Shown here one piece after another: positions 9,001 to 18,298 of a DNA stretch of 64,000 nt. The notes beneath the pieces were generated by a model that ran no database searches, was not told the DNA's origin, and saw only the letters and a program-made list of their open reading frames with translations. The position numbers and the translations under genes were made by a program. The stretch is from G965279335 sp965279285 (GTDB lineage Bacteria; Pseudomonadota; Gammaproteobacteria; DSM-16500): contig OZ257148.1 in assembly GCA_965279285.1 (NCBI GenBank), positions 992,001-1,056,000 of the forward strand, in the 5' to 3' direction. Position 1 is the first letter of the stretch. Each line of letters opens with the position of its first letter.

Positions 9001-9520
9001 AATAATTTTTAACGAATTCAAATGCTTGTTGAAACCAGGGAGTAAATAGTTCGGGAGATTGGTGTAATTTCTTTTCCAACTCAGAAATAGAAATCCACTG
9101 ATGATCTTGTATTTCATCAGTATTAGGGGTGAAGGGTTTATTGTCGTATTCGCCTAGTAATACATGGTCTATTTCGTTTTCTACTAAGCCATTGGTAAAA
9201 TGAGCAATATAATGAAATTGACCGATGGTTTGAAGCTTGCTGGTTATTCCCATTTCTTCGGTTAATCGACGTTCACCCGCTTGTAGGGTATCTTCGCCTG
9301 GTCGAGGATGAGAGCAGCAGGTATTAGTCCATAAATTAGCAGAATGGTACTTTCCTGGGGCCCGTTGTTGCAATAAAAGTTGCAACTCAGGGTGCTGACG
9401 GAAAATAAATACTGAAAAAGCCCGATGGCGTTGATTGTTGCGATGAGCCGCAAGTTTTTCTGCAATTCCGATAGGATGATCATTTTCATCAACAAGAATT
9501 ACATGTTCAGTTGCTGTCAT
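8984..9520 (-). CDS. idi: Isopentenyl-diphosphate delta-isomerase, type I (Nudix)
   Basis: The enzyme interconverts IPP and DMAPP and is required to start chain elongation when isoprenoids come from mevalonate. Type I features are visible: HRAFSVFIF, the catalytic-cysteine motif WTNTCCSHPRPGE (about residues 65-77), the Nudix-like RRLTEEMGI, and NEIDHVLLGEY. The start at 9520 (MTATEHVILVDENDHPIG) matches the family; an ATG 51 bases further upstream would add an unconserved leader. It is transcribed divergently from the mevalonate operon across a 134-bp gap, which may hold both promoters. Confidence 0.92.
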   Translation of the reverse strand: MTATEHVILVDENDHPIGIAEKLAAHRNNQRHRAFSVFIFRQHPELQLLLQQRAPGKYHSANLWTNTCCSHPRPGEDTLQAGERRLTEEMGITSKLQTIGQFHYIAHFTNGLVENEIDHVLLGEYDNKPFTPNTDEIQDHQWISISELEKKLHQSPELFTPWFQQAFEFVKNYFIPVK

Positions 9521-9654
9521 AAAGCTTTTTCCGATAGAATGGGCACATTTTATAGCATCATTAAAAATCAATCTATACTTCTACAGGCGTTTTGATTGAA
9601 AAAAATGGTAGGTGTAGCTATTCTACACAGATTCAATATCCTAGGGGTATCCGT

Positions 9655-10710
9655 ATGCGGTGGCAAACAGAAGAGCAAATAGCAACTATTCCCATGCGGA
9701 TTATCGGCCCAATCAAGTTGATCGGGCCTGATGTGATTGGAGAAATCCCCGTTCCTTTAGCGACATTTGAAACGCCGCTTTGGCCTTCAACGCATCGCGG
9801 GGCTAAGGCGACAGCACAAGCGGGTGGTATTCGTGCCGTCGTCATTGACAATCGGATGACCCGTTCTATTTTATTAGAGGCAAATAATATTGTTGAGGCA
9901 CAAGAAGCCTTAATTAATTTACAGCAGCATAAAGAAGCCTTGCAAACCATTATTGCTGAAACAAGTCGTTATGCGCGATTGTTAGATTTACATACTCAAG
10001 TCGTGGGTAATTTGATTTATGTACGTTTTGAATTTGATACCGCAGATGCTGCGGGACACAATATGTCAACTTTAGCTGCTGATCGATTGTTAGAATGGAT
10101 TTTGTTGCGCTTTGATAATTTAAAATATGTTTCTATTTCTGGAAATTATTGCTCAGATAAAAAAGTATCAGCGGTGAATGGTATTTTAGGGCGTGGAAAG
10201 TATGTGCTCGCAGAAACTATGATGTCTGCCGATGTTTGTCAACGATTTTTAAAAACCACACCAGAAAAAATTGTTCAGTTAAATATAAAAAAAAATCTGT
10301 TAGGCAATATTATTTCTGGCGGCTTACGGACAGCGAATGCACATTTTGCTAATATGTTGCTTGGGTTTTATTTAGCGACAGGTCAAGACGCAGCAAATAT
10401 TATTGAAGGTTCGCAAGGAATTGTTTATGCAGAAGTGCGAGACAAAAATTTATATTTTACTGTGACAATTCCTAATATTATTGTGGGTACAGTGGGCAAT
10501 GGAAAAGCTTTTGATTTTGTCCGTGAAAATTTACGCATGATGGGTTGTTTGGAAGAAAGAGCTCCCGGAGAAAATGCAAAACGATTGGCTATCATTGCGG
10601 CAAGTACCGTGTTATGTGGAGAATTATCGTTGTTAGCAGCACAAGCTAACCCAGGCGAATTAATGAAAAGTCATATCAAATTAGAAAGACAGAGAAGTAA
10701 ACAAGGGTGA
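9655..10710 (+). CDS. Hydroxymethylglutaryl-CoA reductase
   Basis: This enzyme reduces HMG-CoA to mevalonate. Motifs seen are an ENVIG-like region, THRGAKATAQAGG, DAAGHNMSTLAAD (NAD(P)H-binding), NYCSDKKVSAVNG with the catalytic lysine, and ANIIEGSQGIVYAEV. The catalytic aspartate region GQDAANI is present. I chose ATG 9655 (AGGGGT at 9643-9648) over a TTG at 9592 that lacks a ribosome site. The N-terminus is still shorter than in many HMG-CoA reductases. It opens the five-gene mevalonate operon, and its stop overlaps a GTG of the next gene. Confidence 0.88.
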   Translation: MRWQTEEQIATIPMRIIGPIKLIGPDVIGEIPVPLATFETPLWPSTHRGAKATAQAGGIRAVVIDNRMTRSILLEANNIVEAQEALINLQQHKEALQTIIAETSRYARLLDLHTQVVGNLIYVRFEFDTADAAGHNMSTLAADRLLEWILLRFDNLKYVSISGNYCSDKKVSAVNGILGRGKYVLAETMMSADVCQRFLKTTPEKIVQLNIKKNLLGNIISGGLRTANAHFANMLLGFYLATGQDAANIIEGSQGIVYAEVRDKNLYFTVTIPNIIVGTVGNGKAFDFVRENLRMMGCLEERAPGENAKRLAIIAASTVLCGELSLLAAQANPGELMKSHIKLERQRSKQG

Positions 10711-10715
10711 GCACT

Positions 10716-11891
10716 GTGTTAAAAGTTGGAATTGATACTATCGCGTTTTACACATCGAATTATTTTCTCGATTTGGCAAACTTGGCGACAGAGCGTGGAG
10801 TTGAGCACAATAAATTTTATGTGGGCTTAGGTCAGCGCAAGATGGCAGTTTCACCACCTGATGAAGATATCGTCACCATGGGAGCTAATGCGGGATTGCG
10901 TGCATTAAGTGATGTGGATACCAATACAATTGAAATGTTATTATTTGCCACTGAATCAGGCATTGATCAGTCAAAAGCGGCGGGTATTTATGTTCATGAT
11001 TTATTAGGCTTACCCGAGCGTTGCCGTGTCGTTGAGTTAAAGCAAGCTTGTTATAGCGCTACGGTAGGGTTACAGCTAGCGATTGGATTTTTACGCCAAC
11101 ATCCAGAAAAAAAAGTATTATTAATTGCTTCTGATATTGCTCGTTATGGATTGGGCACCCCGGGTGAGTCTTCTCAAGGTTGTGGAGCAGTCGCCATGGT
11201 AATGTCAGTTAATCCGCGAATATTAGCTTTAGAATCAGAGTATGGTGTTGTAACAGAAAATGTAATGGATTTTTGGCGGCCGAATTATTCAGATGCAGCA
11301 TTTGTTGATGGTAGGTATTCAAGTAAGCTTTATTTAAATATGTTAGAAAAATGTTGGCGTCAATATAGTGCTTTGTCTGGACGTAGTTTTAGTGACCATC
11401 AGTATTTTTGTTATCACGCGCCAGTACCACGGTTGGTTGAAAAAGCCCATCAACATCTAGCCAAATTAAATGGTTTTGAACGCTTGCCAGAAGAGGATTT
11501 GCAGCAACAGTTAGGTGATGCATTGACATATGGTCGACGGATGGGTAACAGTTATACGGCATCACTTTATATTAGTTTTGCTTCTATTTTGGATCATGCA
11601 CAAGTTGATTTAGTGGATAAGCGCTTTGCATTTTATAGTTATGGTTCAGGTTGTGTAGCGGAATATTTCAGTGGGATTGTTCAACCACATTATCAAGCAG
11701 TGTTAAAAAAAGAATATCATCAAGCATTGTTAACGAATAGGACGAGCTTGTCTTATTCCGAATATACTGACTTTTATAATTTTCATTATCCAGAAGATGG
11801 TCAAGAATATTTATTTCCACAAAATAAAACGGGGCAGTTTCGATTAGCTGGAATTCGTGATCATAAACGTTTATATGAAAAACTCTCATGA
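10716..11891 (+). CDS. Hydroxymethylglutaryl-CoA synthase
   Basis: The product condenses acetyl-CoA with acetoacetyl-CoA to make HMG-CoA. It resembles the short bacterial (Gram-positive-type) enzymes: VGIDTIAFYTSNYFLDL at the start, catalytic glutamate in LFATESGIDQSKA, nucleophilic cysteine in ELKQACYSATVGLQLA (about residue 110), catalytic histidine in FCYHAPVPRLVEKAH, and GRRMGNSYTASLYIS. GTG 10716 lies 8 bases after AAGGG; GTG 10707, overlapping the reductase stop, is the alternative. It ends in an ATGA overlap with mevalonate kinase. Confidence 0.92.
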   Translation: MLKVGIDTIAFYTSNYFLDLANLATERGVEHNKFYVGLGQRKMAVSPPDEDIVTMGANAGLRALSDVDTNTIEMLLFATESGIDQSKAAGIYVHDLLGLPERCRVVELKQACYSATVGLQLAIGFLRQHPEKKVLLIASDIARYGLGTPGESSQGCGAVAMVMSVNPRILALESEYGVVTENVMDFWRPNYSDAAFVDGRYSSKLYLNMLEKCWRQYSALSGRSFSDHQYFCYHAPVPRLVEKAHQHLAKLNGFERLPEEDLQQQLGDALTYGRRMGNSYTASLYISFASILDHAQVDLVDKRFAFYSYGSGCVAEYFSGIVQPHYQAVLKKEYHQALLTNRTSLSYSEYTDFYNFHYPEDGQEYLFPQNKTGQFRLAGIRDHKRLYEKLS

Positions 11892-12898
11892 AGGTATTTG
11901 CGCCAGGTAAATTAATTCTTTCCGGCGAGCACGCGGTGGTTTATGGAAAGCCTGCGCTTGCTATGGCGGTTAATCGTTATGTTACCGCAACAGTATCACG
12001 TCAATTTTTACCGTTTGTTTCGTTTGATTTATCAGACTTGGCTTATCGAGATCAATTAAGTTTAATTGCTTTAAAACGATTAAAGGCACGAATTAAAGAA
12101 AAATACCAACGTTTTGTGCAAGGTGATTTTAAGATCCGCGATGTATTACACAAACCCGTTGAGTTAGCGCAGTTTGCTTTAACTTTATTTTTTGAAATGT
12201 TAAATGTGAATTTAACTCGAGGTATTAAAATTCATATTCGTTCGGATATTCCTATGGGTTGTGGGATGGGATCTTCTGCGGCAACTATTTTAAGCATAGT
12301 GCATGCACTGGCTAATCATTTGGATGTTAAAGTAACAGAAGACATGCTTTATCGTTTGGGTTTGGAGGCGGAAAATATGCAACATGGTTTTTCGAGTGGT
12401 TTAGATTTGCGTGTTTCTTTACAAGGCGGTTGTCTGTATGTGAACGAACATGGCATACAAGAGCGATCTCTACCAAAATTACCTTTATATTTAATTAATA
12501 CGGGTTCTCCTGAGTCAAGTACGGGAGAATGTGTAACGCACGCAGCTACTTTTTTTAAAAATAGTTTGATTGGTGAAGACTTTGCTGCAGTAACAGTACA
12601 AATGGATCAGGCACTGCAGCAAAATAATTTTGCTGCAGTTGTTCAGGCTATTCGGTCAAATAATCAATTGTTAGATAAAATTGGTGTCGTGCCGTTACGA
12701 GTACAACAATTTATTTCTGCAGTGGAGCAACAGCATGGCGCTGCAAAAACATGTGGAGCTGGTGCTGTTTATGGAAATAAGGCTGGTATGGTGTTGGTGA
12801 TGACAGAGAATGTATCTGATTTAGCTGTATTATGCGCACAGTTTCATTATGATATTATGCCGATTGTCGGAGAGTCTCGAGGCGTGCATGTGGCTTAA
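11888..12898 (+). CDS. Mevalonate kinase (GHMP family)
   Basis: The 336-residue GHMP kinase phosphorylates mevalonate. The N-terminus KVFAPGKLILSGEHAVVYGK is the classic mevalonate kinase motif 1, the ATP-binding motif 2 is PMGCGMGSSAATILS (about residues 120-134), and motif 3 is KTCGAGAVYGNKAG near the C-terminus. It is translationally coupled to the HMG-CoA synthase gene by ATGA and overlaps the next kinase by 11 bases. Order and overlaps support coordinated expression. Confidence 0.9.
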   Translation: MKVFAPGKLILSGEHAVVYGKPALAMAVNRYVTATVSRQFLPFVSFDLSDLAYRDQLSLIALKRLKARIKEKYQRFVQGDFKIRDVLHKPVELAQFALTLFFEMLNVNLTRGIKIHIRSDIPMGCGMGSSAATILSIVHALANHLDVKVTEDMLYRLGLEAENMQHGFSSGLDLRVSLQGGCLYVNEHGIQERSLPKLPLYLINTGSPESSTGECVTHAATFFKNSLIGEDFAAVTVQMDQALQQNNFAAVVQAIRSNNQLLDKIGVVPLRVQQFISAVEQQHGAAKTCGAGAVYGNKAGMVLVMTENVSDLAVLCAQFHYDIMPIVGESRGVHVA

Positions 12899-13805
12899 AG
12901 CATCAGCGCCAGGCAGTCTTATGTTGTTAGGAGAGTATGCAGTATTAAATGAGGGTTATGCACTTGTTGCTGCAGTTAATCAACGGATGACTGTGCGATT
13001 AACGCCACGTGATGATGTTAAAGTTAAAATATTTTCGCAATTGGGAAATTTAGAAACAGATATTTTTAGTCTTGAGATTCAGTCGCCCTTTCAATTTGTT
13101 TTATTTACACTAAAAAAATATCAAGCTCAGTTACCTTCGGGTTGTGAGATTGTGATTGAAGCAGAATTTTCTGATCAATTGGGTTTTGGTTCGTCAGCGG
13201 CGGTTACGGTCGCCTTAGTTACTGTGTTACATGCTTGGTTTAATCACTCACTTTCTAATAAAGAAATTATGCTAGAGTCGCGTTCTATTATTCGCTCAGT
13301 GCAGGGTTTAGGTTCTGGAGCAGATGTAGCTGCGTCTGTGTTTGGGGGTGTGCTTGCTTATAAAGCCGAGCCAGTTTTTGTTGAGCAATTAGCTTATCAT
13401 TATCCATTTACAGCAGTTTATTCGGGTTCTAAAACAAAAACAGCGGTTGCTGTTGCAAAAGTAAATGAATATTTTTCTAATCGACCAGAAATATTTCAAA
13501 AAATTCTGGCGGAAATAAATCAATGTGCACAATTAGGGATTGCAGCTGTACGAGCTAATAATCATATAAAGTTAGGTCAGATGATGAATGCACAGCAAAA
13601 ATTAATGGAAGATTTAATGGTGAGTACCCCAGAGTTGAAACAGAGTATTGATTATTTGCTTACAGAGCCACAAATATTAGGCGCAAAAATTTCTGGTTCC
13701 GGTTTTGGTGATTGTGCAATTGGTTTGGGAGCATGCGAGTTGGAGTTAAAAAATATTTTTCCCATCAACATCGCCTCAAAGGGGGTTTGTTGTGAACAAG
13801 GTTGA
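12888..13805 (+). CDS. Phosphomevalonate kinase-like GHMP kinase
   Basis: A second GHMP kinase with N-terminal SAPGSLMLLGEYAVL, ATP loop LGFGSSAAVTVALVTV (about residues 100-115), VQGLGSGADVAASVFGG (typical of phosphomevalonate kinases) and C-terminal GAKISGSGFGDCAIGL. By elimination and by operon position between mevalonate kinase and the decarboxylase it should convert mevalonate-5-phosphate to the diphosphate. The start at 12888 (MWLKASAPGS) has GAGG five bases upstream; longer frames read into the preceding gene. At 305 residues it is rather short for the family. Confidence 0.82.
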   Translation: MWLKASAPGSLMLLGEYAVLNEGYALVAAVNQRMTVRLTPRDDVKVKIFSQLGNLETDIFSLEIQSPFQFVLFTLKKYQAQLPSGCEIVIEAEFSDQLGFGSSAAVTVALVTVLHAWFNHSLSNKEIMLESRSIIRSVQGLGSGADVAASVFGGVLAYKAEPVFVEQLAYHYPFTAVYSGSKTKTAVAVAKVNEYFSNRPEIFQKILAEINQCAQLGIAAVRANNHIKLGQMMNAQQKLMEDLMVSTPELKQSIDYLLTEPQILGAKISGSGFGDCAIGLGACELELKNIFPINIASKGVCCEQG

Positions 13806-14778
13806 AGTAGTACGGAGTGTATTAGGGGAGCGTTATCTGCAGTTGCCTCAACAGTCTGCAGCAACTTGTTTTGCTCCCACTAATATTGCATTAGTTAAAT
13901 ATTGGGGTAAGCGACAAGCAGAAATTAATTTGCCTATTACTTCAAGCTTGTCGATCTCTTTAGGTAATAAAGGTGCTGAAACGACATTAATTCCTAATGA
14001 CAGTGCAGAAGATAATATTACTCTCAATGGTCAGATCGTTAAGGCTGATTCAGTGTTTGCACAACGGTTAGTGAGTTTTCTCAACTTATTTCGTAACAAT
14101 CAATCATCAGCTTTTGATGTGATTATAAAAGCAAATATTCCTATTGCGGCTGGTTTAGCTTCGTCTGCCTGTGGTTTTGCTGCATTAGTGAAAGCATTAA
14201 ATTCTGTGTATGGTTGGAAGCTATCAACAACAGAGTTATCAATATTAGCACGTTTAGGGAGTGGTAGCGCATCGCGTTCATTGTGGGATGGTTTTGTTGA
14301 ATGGCAGATGGGTATACGCGAAGATGGAATGGATAGCTACGGAGTTTTGTTTGAAAAACAATGGCCTGAGTTGCAGGTAGGTTTGTTAATTTTAGATAAT
14401 AAAGAAAAAACCTTAAGCTCTCGTGTAGCAATGCAAAGAACAGTTGATACTAGCTTGTTATATGCTATGTGGCCTAAAAAAGTTAACCAAGATTTAGTGT
14501 CAGTAAAAAAAGCCATTCAGCAGCATGATTTTAAAACCTTAGGTGAAGTTGCTGAGTCAAATGCATTGACTATGCATGGTTTGATGTTGTCAGCAGTTCC
14601 CCCCATTAGTTATGCTTTACCAGAAACAATAACTCAAATGCAAAAAATTTGGCGTTTGCGTCAAGAAGGTTTGTCTGTGTACTTTACTCAGGATGCAGGG
14701 CCTAATTTGAAGTTATTATTTTTAAAAGAAGATAGTGCTGCGGTGCGGGAATGGTTTCCTGGGGTGGAGATTGTTTAA
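13792..14778 (+). CDS. Diphosphomevalonate decarboxylase
   Basis: The enzyme makes IPP from mevalonate diphosphate, completing the pathway. Diagnostic motifs are the substrate-binding APTNIALVKYWGKR (about residues 28-41), NLPITSSLSISL, the ATP loop PIAAGLASSACGFAALVKAL, and the catalytic-arginine region LARLGSGSASRSLWDGFVEW. The GTG start at 13792 follows AGGGGG and overlaps the preceding kinase by 14 bases. It is the last gene of the mevalonate operon. Confidence 0.94.
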   Translation: MNKVEVVRSVLGERYLQLPQQSAATCFAPTNIALVKYWGKRQAEINLPITSSLSISLGNKGAETTLIPNDSAEDNITLNGQIVKADSVFAQRLVSFLNLFRNNQSSAFDVIIKANIPIAAGLASSACGFAALVKALNSVYGWKLSTTELSILARLGSGSASRSLWDGFVEWQMGIREDGMDSYGVLFEKQWPELQVGLLILDNKEKTLSSRVAMQRTVDTSLLYAMWPKKVNQDLVSVKKAIQQHDFKTLGEVAESNALTMHGLMLSAVPPISYALPETITQMQKIWRLRQEGLSVYFTQDAGPNLKLLFLKEDSAAVREWFPGVEIV

Positions 14779-14814
14779 ATATATTAAGTATATTCTTTTT
14801 ATCAGGAGTTTTGT

Positions 14815-15525
14815 ATGTTAGTAAAACAAACAATAGACTATCAAGATCAAGATACCATTCTGCAAGCTTATTATGTATTTGATGATGCAATACAATCTAA
14901 AAGGCCGTTGGTGTTAGTTGCGCACGATTGGTCAGGCCGAAATGAGTTTGCAGAAAATAATGCAGATAGAATGGCAAAGCTAGGGTACGTTGGATTTGCT
15001 TTAGATATGTTTGGTAAAGGTAGGTTAGGTAAAACGACAGAAGAAAAAATGGCTTTGATGCAGCCCGTAGCAAGTAATAGGGAGTTATTGCAGCGTAGAA
15101 TGATCGCTGCTTTTGATTGTGCACGACAATTGGAGCAAGTTGATGCAGAGCGCGTTGCGGCATTGGGTTTTTGTTTTGGTGGTATGTGCGTATTGGATTT
15201 AGCACGGAGTGGTGTTGACATTGCTGGTGTGGTGAGTGCGCATGGTTTGTTTACTCCGCCGAGTTTTAAGAATAAAACAATCAAAGCAAAAGTATTAGCA
15301 CTGCATGGACAAGATGACCCTATGGTCAATCAAGATCAGGTTATGGTCTTTGAAGCTGAAATGACCGAGGCTAATGTAGATTGGCAATTACACGTGTTTG
15401 GTAAAACGAAACATGCTTTTATGAACCCCTTAGCGAATGATTCAGCATTGGGAACAGTTTATAATGAGCGTGCAGCGCATCGTTCGTGGATAATGATAGA
15501 AACTTTTTTCACGGAAATTTTATAA
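14815..15525 (+). CDS. Dienelactone hydrolase family protein
   Basis: The alpha/beta hydrolase has the dienelactone hydrolase nucleophile elbow with cysteine, GFCFGGMCV (about residue 118), the acid in ALHGQDDPMV, and the histidine in FGKTKHAFMNP. The oxyanion region LVAHDWSGRNEFAE is also typical. The natural substrate in bacteria lacking aromatic degradation is unknown. It lies 36 bp downstream of the mevalonate operon with its own AGGAG ribosome site, and ends only four bases before the convergent yihY-type gene. Confidence 0.88.
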   Translation: MLVKQTIDYQDQDTILQAYYVFDDAIQSKRPLVLVAHDWSGRNEFAENNADRMAKLGYVGFALDMFGKGRLGKTTEEKMALMQPVASNRELLQRRMIAAFDCARQLEQVDAERVAALGFCFGGMCVLDLARSGVDIAGVVSAHGLFTPPSFKNKTIKAKVLALHGQDDPMVNQDQVMVFEAEMTEANVDWQLHVFGKTKHAFMNPLANDSALGTVYNERAAHRSWIMIETFFTEIL

Positions 15526-15529
15526 TTAT

Positions 15530-16351
15530 TTAATAGCGAGAGCTTTGTTGTTTGTAACTCTGCGCTACAATCGCCCCATATAAAATAATTAGCCAAGAAA
15601 TATAAATCCAAATTAAAAAGATAGGTATCGTTGCCAGCGCACCATAAATTAATTCATAGCTAGGAAAGTGCTTGATATAAAAAGCAAAGCCTTTTTTCGC
15701 CAGTTCAAATAAAATCGCTGCGACACTTCCGCCTAAAATACCGTAACGAAATTTTACTTTTGTATTAGGCACAACAATATAAAGCGTACTAAAAACAATA
15801 ATATTGATGATTAAAGGTAAAGTTGCGAGTAAAGGGATGGTGAGACCAAGTTTGTCAGCCGTGCCTGATAGCCATTGAATGGAAAAAACGTAAGTACTGA
15901 TAAAAACACTTAAGCCAATGAAAAAGGGAGCTATTAGTAGTATTAACCAAAAATTAATGAGCGCTTTGATCGTTCTTTTTCTTTTTGGAGCATTGTAGAT
16001 AGCATTAAGCGTATGTTCTACCATCAGGATTAACGTAAAAACAGTAAAAAATAAAAAACCAATGCCTAGTGTGGGTAGGTGTGTGGCTTGTTGAATAAAG
16101 GCTTCCAGGTATTGACGAATAATAATGCTGGAATGCGGAATAAAGTTAGTAAAAATGTAACCTTCAGTTAAGTTAATAAGTTGTGAAAAAATAGGAAAAA
16201 TACTAATAAGCGACATGATGACAGATAGTAAGGGGACGAGCGCAAGTAATGAAGTAAATGCTAGCCCAGCTGCGCGATAAGTATATTGCTCTTGATATAA
16301 GCGCTTACTTGCCAACCAAAATAATTGTATCCAGCGTATTAAAATTTTCAT
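15530..16351 (-). CDS. YihY/BrkB family inner-membrane protein
   Basis: The 273-residue protein has six predicted membrane segments and the family hallmarks YRAAGLAFTSLLALVPLLSV near the N-terminus, LILMVEHTLNAIYNAPK in the middle, and a C-terminal IYGALATIPIFLIWIYISW. It was once annotated as RNase BN, which is incorrect for this family; its role in the membrane is not established. It is the last gene on the minus strand after pgpA-thiL-nusB-nrdR, separated from pgpA by 60 bp. Confidence 0.9.
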   Translation of the reverse strand: MKILIRWIQLFWLASKRLYQEQYTYRAAGLAFTSLLALVPLLSVIMSLISIFPIFSQLINLTEGYIFTNFIPHSSIIIRQYLEAFIQQATHLPTLGIGFLFFTVFTLILMVEHTLNAIYNAPKRKRTIKALINFWLILLIAPFFIGLSVFISTYVFSIQWLSGTADKLGLTIPLLATLPLIINIIVFSTLYIVVPNTKVKFRYGILGGSVAAILFELAKKGFAFYIKHFPSYELIYGALATIPIFLIWIYISWLIILYGAIVAQSYKQQSSRY

Positions 16352-16411
16352 AAAATTAAATCGACATTAGTAAAGTTGAAGTAAAAATAGTAGAAAACCA
16401 TGAAAGCATAG

Positions 16412-16960
16412 TTATATTATCCAAGCAACAAGTTGAATGATAAGCAAGCTATAAACTCCAGCTGCCACATCGTCGAGTATCATGCCCAAGCCCCCTTTTA
16501 CCTGCTGATCAAGTTGTCGGATAGGCCAGGGTTTCCAAATATCAAAAATGCGAAATAAAATAAAGCCTAGTAACATCCACTGCCAACCATATGGCGCATG
16601 GATCATTGTTACCAAGTAACCTACGATTTCGTCGATGCACATGCCTTGGTGGTCGTGAGATTCAGTTTCGCGAGAGACTTTTTCACATAACCAAATACTA
16701 AAAAAAGTAATAGCAGCTGTCATTGCAATATATGTAGTTTGTGAATAGCTTGTTAAAAATAAATAGAGTGGAATAGCAATGAGTGTGCCAAATGTACCCG
16801 GCGCGATCGGGATAGCGCCTGTGCCAAAACCAAAAGCGATAAAATGCCAAGGATTTTTCCAGATGGAGTTAGGCAGGGGCGGCACAATGTAACTGCGCTG
16901 CGATTTTTTTTTAAAAATGTTGATAGCCATTAATTTTGCCAGCATATTGTTTCCCATCAT
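16412..16960 (-). CDS. pgpA: Phosphatidylglycerophosphatase A
   Basis: The inner-membrane enzyme dephosphorylates phosphatidylglycerophosphate to phosphatidylglycerol. Family motifs are FGFGTGAIPIAPGTFGTL (about residues 42-59), the acidic HDHQGMCIDEIVGYL, FRIFDIWKPWPIRQLD and GGLGMILDDVAAG, with hydrophobic segments between. The start is uncertain: ATGs at 16960, 16945 and 16930 are all in frame and all overlap the end of thiL; the 16945 start has GGGAAA just upstream. The thiL-pgpA order is conserved in many gammaproteobacteria. Confidence 0.92.
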   Translation of the reverse strand: MMGNNMLAKLMAINIFKKKSQRSYIVPPLPNSIWKNPWHFIAFGFGTGAIPIAPGTFGTLIAIPLYLFLTSYSQTTYIAMTAAITFFSIWLCEKVSRETESHDHQGMCIDEIVGYLVTMIHAPYGWQWMLLGFILFRIFDIWKPWPIRQLDQQVKGGLGMILDDVAAGVYSLLIIQLVAWII

Positions 16961-17855
16961 TCAGTTGTAAATTTAATTCGGGGGTAGCTGTAATAGTTCC
17001 AATGCAAGTATAAGAGAATTTTTTTAAGGCCGCATCTAAAAGTATTTTTTTATGTGCCGGAACAGTAAAACAAAGCTCATAATCGTCACCCGCAGTTAAT
17101 GCAAAGTTTATTCCTTCAGCATGAGAAACTAAATTTTTCATTTCGTTTGATAAAGGTAATGCTTCTACATTTAGGCAGGCACCTACTTGATTTTTTGTTA
17201 ATAAATGCGTTAAGTCAGCAGCAAGGCCGTCAGAAATATCGATGGCTGAGCTTGCAATATTACGTAATTGTGTGCCGATTTCAATTTGTGGTTGCGGACG
17301 ATTTAATTTTTCTATTAAAGTAACTGGTATGATTTTTGTATCAATTAATTGTAAGGCTAATCCAGCATTGCCTAAGGTATTGCTTACATAAATTAAGTCG
17401 TTTACTTGTGCTCCCGTTCGTTTTAATGCTAATCCGTTAGGGACAATGCCATGAGCTTGAATAGTAATAGTGAGTGGCCCACGCGTCATATCTCCGCCAA
17501 TAAGTTGTATTTGATATTGGTTGAGAAGAGTAAATAATCCAGCAGAAAATTCTTTTAACCAGACTTCATTGACGTCGGGTAATGTAAGTGCCAACGTAAT
17601 CCAGGTTGGTGTTGCACCCATTGCGGCGAGATCACTTAGATTGACTGCGAGGGATTTATAGCCAATATCATAGGCTGTTGTATTTTTGGGAAAGTGTACA
17701 CCTGCAACTAAAGTATCAGTCGTGATAATGAGTTCATGCTGAGAGGGGACAGAGACGATGGCTGCATCATCACCAATACCTAGTAGTACATTTGCTTGAG
17801 TGGGCGTGAGGTGCTTAAAAAATTTTTCAATAATAGAAAATTCATTTAAACTCAT
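16911..17855 (-). CDS. thiL: Thiamine-monophosphate kinase
   Basis: ThiL phosphorylates thiamine monophosphate to the active cofactor TPP. The sequence shows LLGIGDDAAIV (Mg-ATP-binding), TTDTLVAGVHFP, SLAVNLSDLAAMGATP and LIGGDMTRGPLTIT, followed by AIDISDGLAADL and ALTAGDDYELCF. Length (314 residues) is normal. It starts on an ATGA overlap with nusB and ends inside the pgpA reading frame. Confidence 0.95.
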   Translation of the reverse strand: MSLNEFSIIEKFFKHLTPTQANVLLGIGDDAAIVSVPSQHELIITTDTLVAGVHFPKNTTAYDIGYKSLAVNLSDLAAMGATPTWITLALTLPDVNEVWLKEFSAGLFTLLNQYQIQLIGGDMTRGPLTITIQAHGIVPNGLALKRTGAQVNDLIYVSNTLGNAGLALQLIDTKIIPVTLIEKLNRPQPQIEIGTQLRNIASSAIDISDGLAADLTHLLTKNQVGACLNVEALPLSNEMKNLVSHAEGINFALTAGDDYELCFTVPAHKKILLDAALKKFSYTCIGTITATPELNLQLNDGKQYAGKINGYQHF

Positions 17856-18286
17856 TTTTTACTCGCATTGATTTCTACAGAGCGAACTTTGCGAGCTACT
17901 TGATCAAGCACGCCGTTGACAAATTTGTAGCCTTCGATAGAGCCAAATTTTTTGGTAAGCTCGAGCGCTTCATTGATTACAACACGATAGGGAATATCCA
18001 GACGTTGTGTCATTTCATAGATAGAAATTCGTAATATAGCTAGCTCGATAGGATCTAAGTCAGCTAATGGGCGACTTAGAAAAGGCGTCATTGCCGCATC
18101 AAGTTCATCAAATTGCTTAGGAATAGCATGCATTAATTCTTTAAAATATTCCAAATCAGTTTTTTTGCGAATCTCATGGGTTAAAAATTGAAATTCTAGT
18201 TCCATTAGCGGAGTTGCTGTTATTTGCCATTGGTACATTGCTTGTAAGGCATATTCACGAGCATTATGTCGAGCATTGGGGTTCAT
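17852..18286 (-). CDS. nusB: Transcription antitermination factor NusB
   Basis: The 144-residue all-helical protein binds boxA RNA with NusE (S10) in rRNA antitermination; matching boxA sites lie in the rrn leader and 16S-23S spacer in this window. Motifs are REYALQAMYQWQIT near the start, ELAILRISIYEM, the invariant PYRVVINEALELTKKFG, and FVNGVLDQVARKVR. It lies between nrdR and thiL; the ribD/ribE/ribH genes often found here are absent. Confidence 0.95.
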   Translation of the reverse strand: MNPNARHNAREYALQAMYQWQITATPLMELEFQFLTHEIRKKTDLEYFKELMHAIPKQFDELDAAMTPFLSRPLADLDPIELAILRISIYEMTQRLDIPYRVVINEALELTKKFGSIEGYKFVNGVLDQVARKVRSVEINASKK

Positions 18287-18298
18287 TGCGTTTCCTCG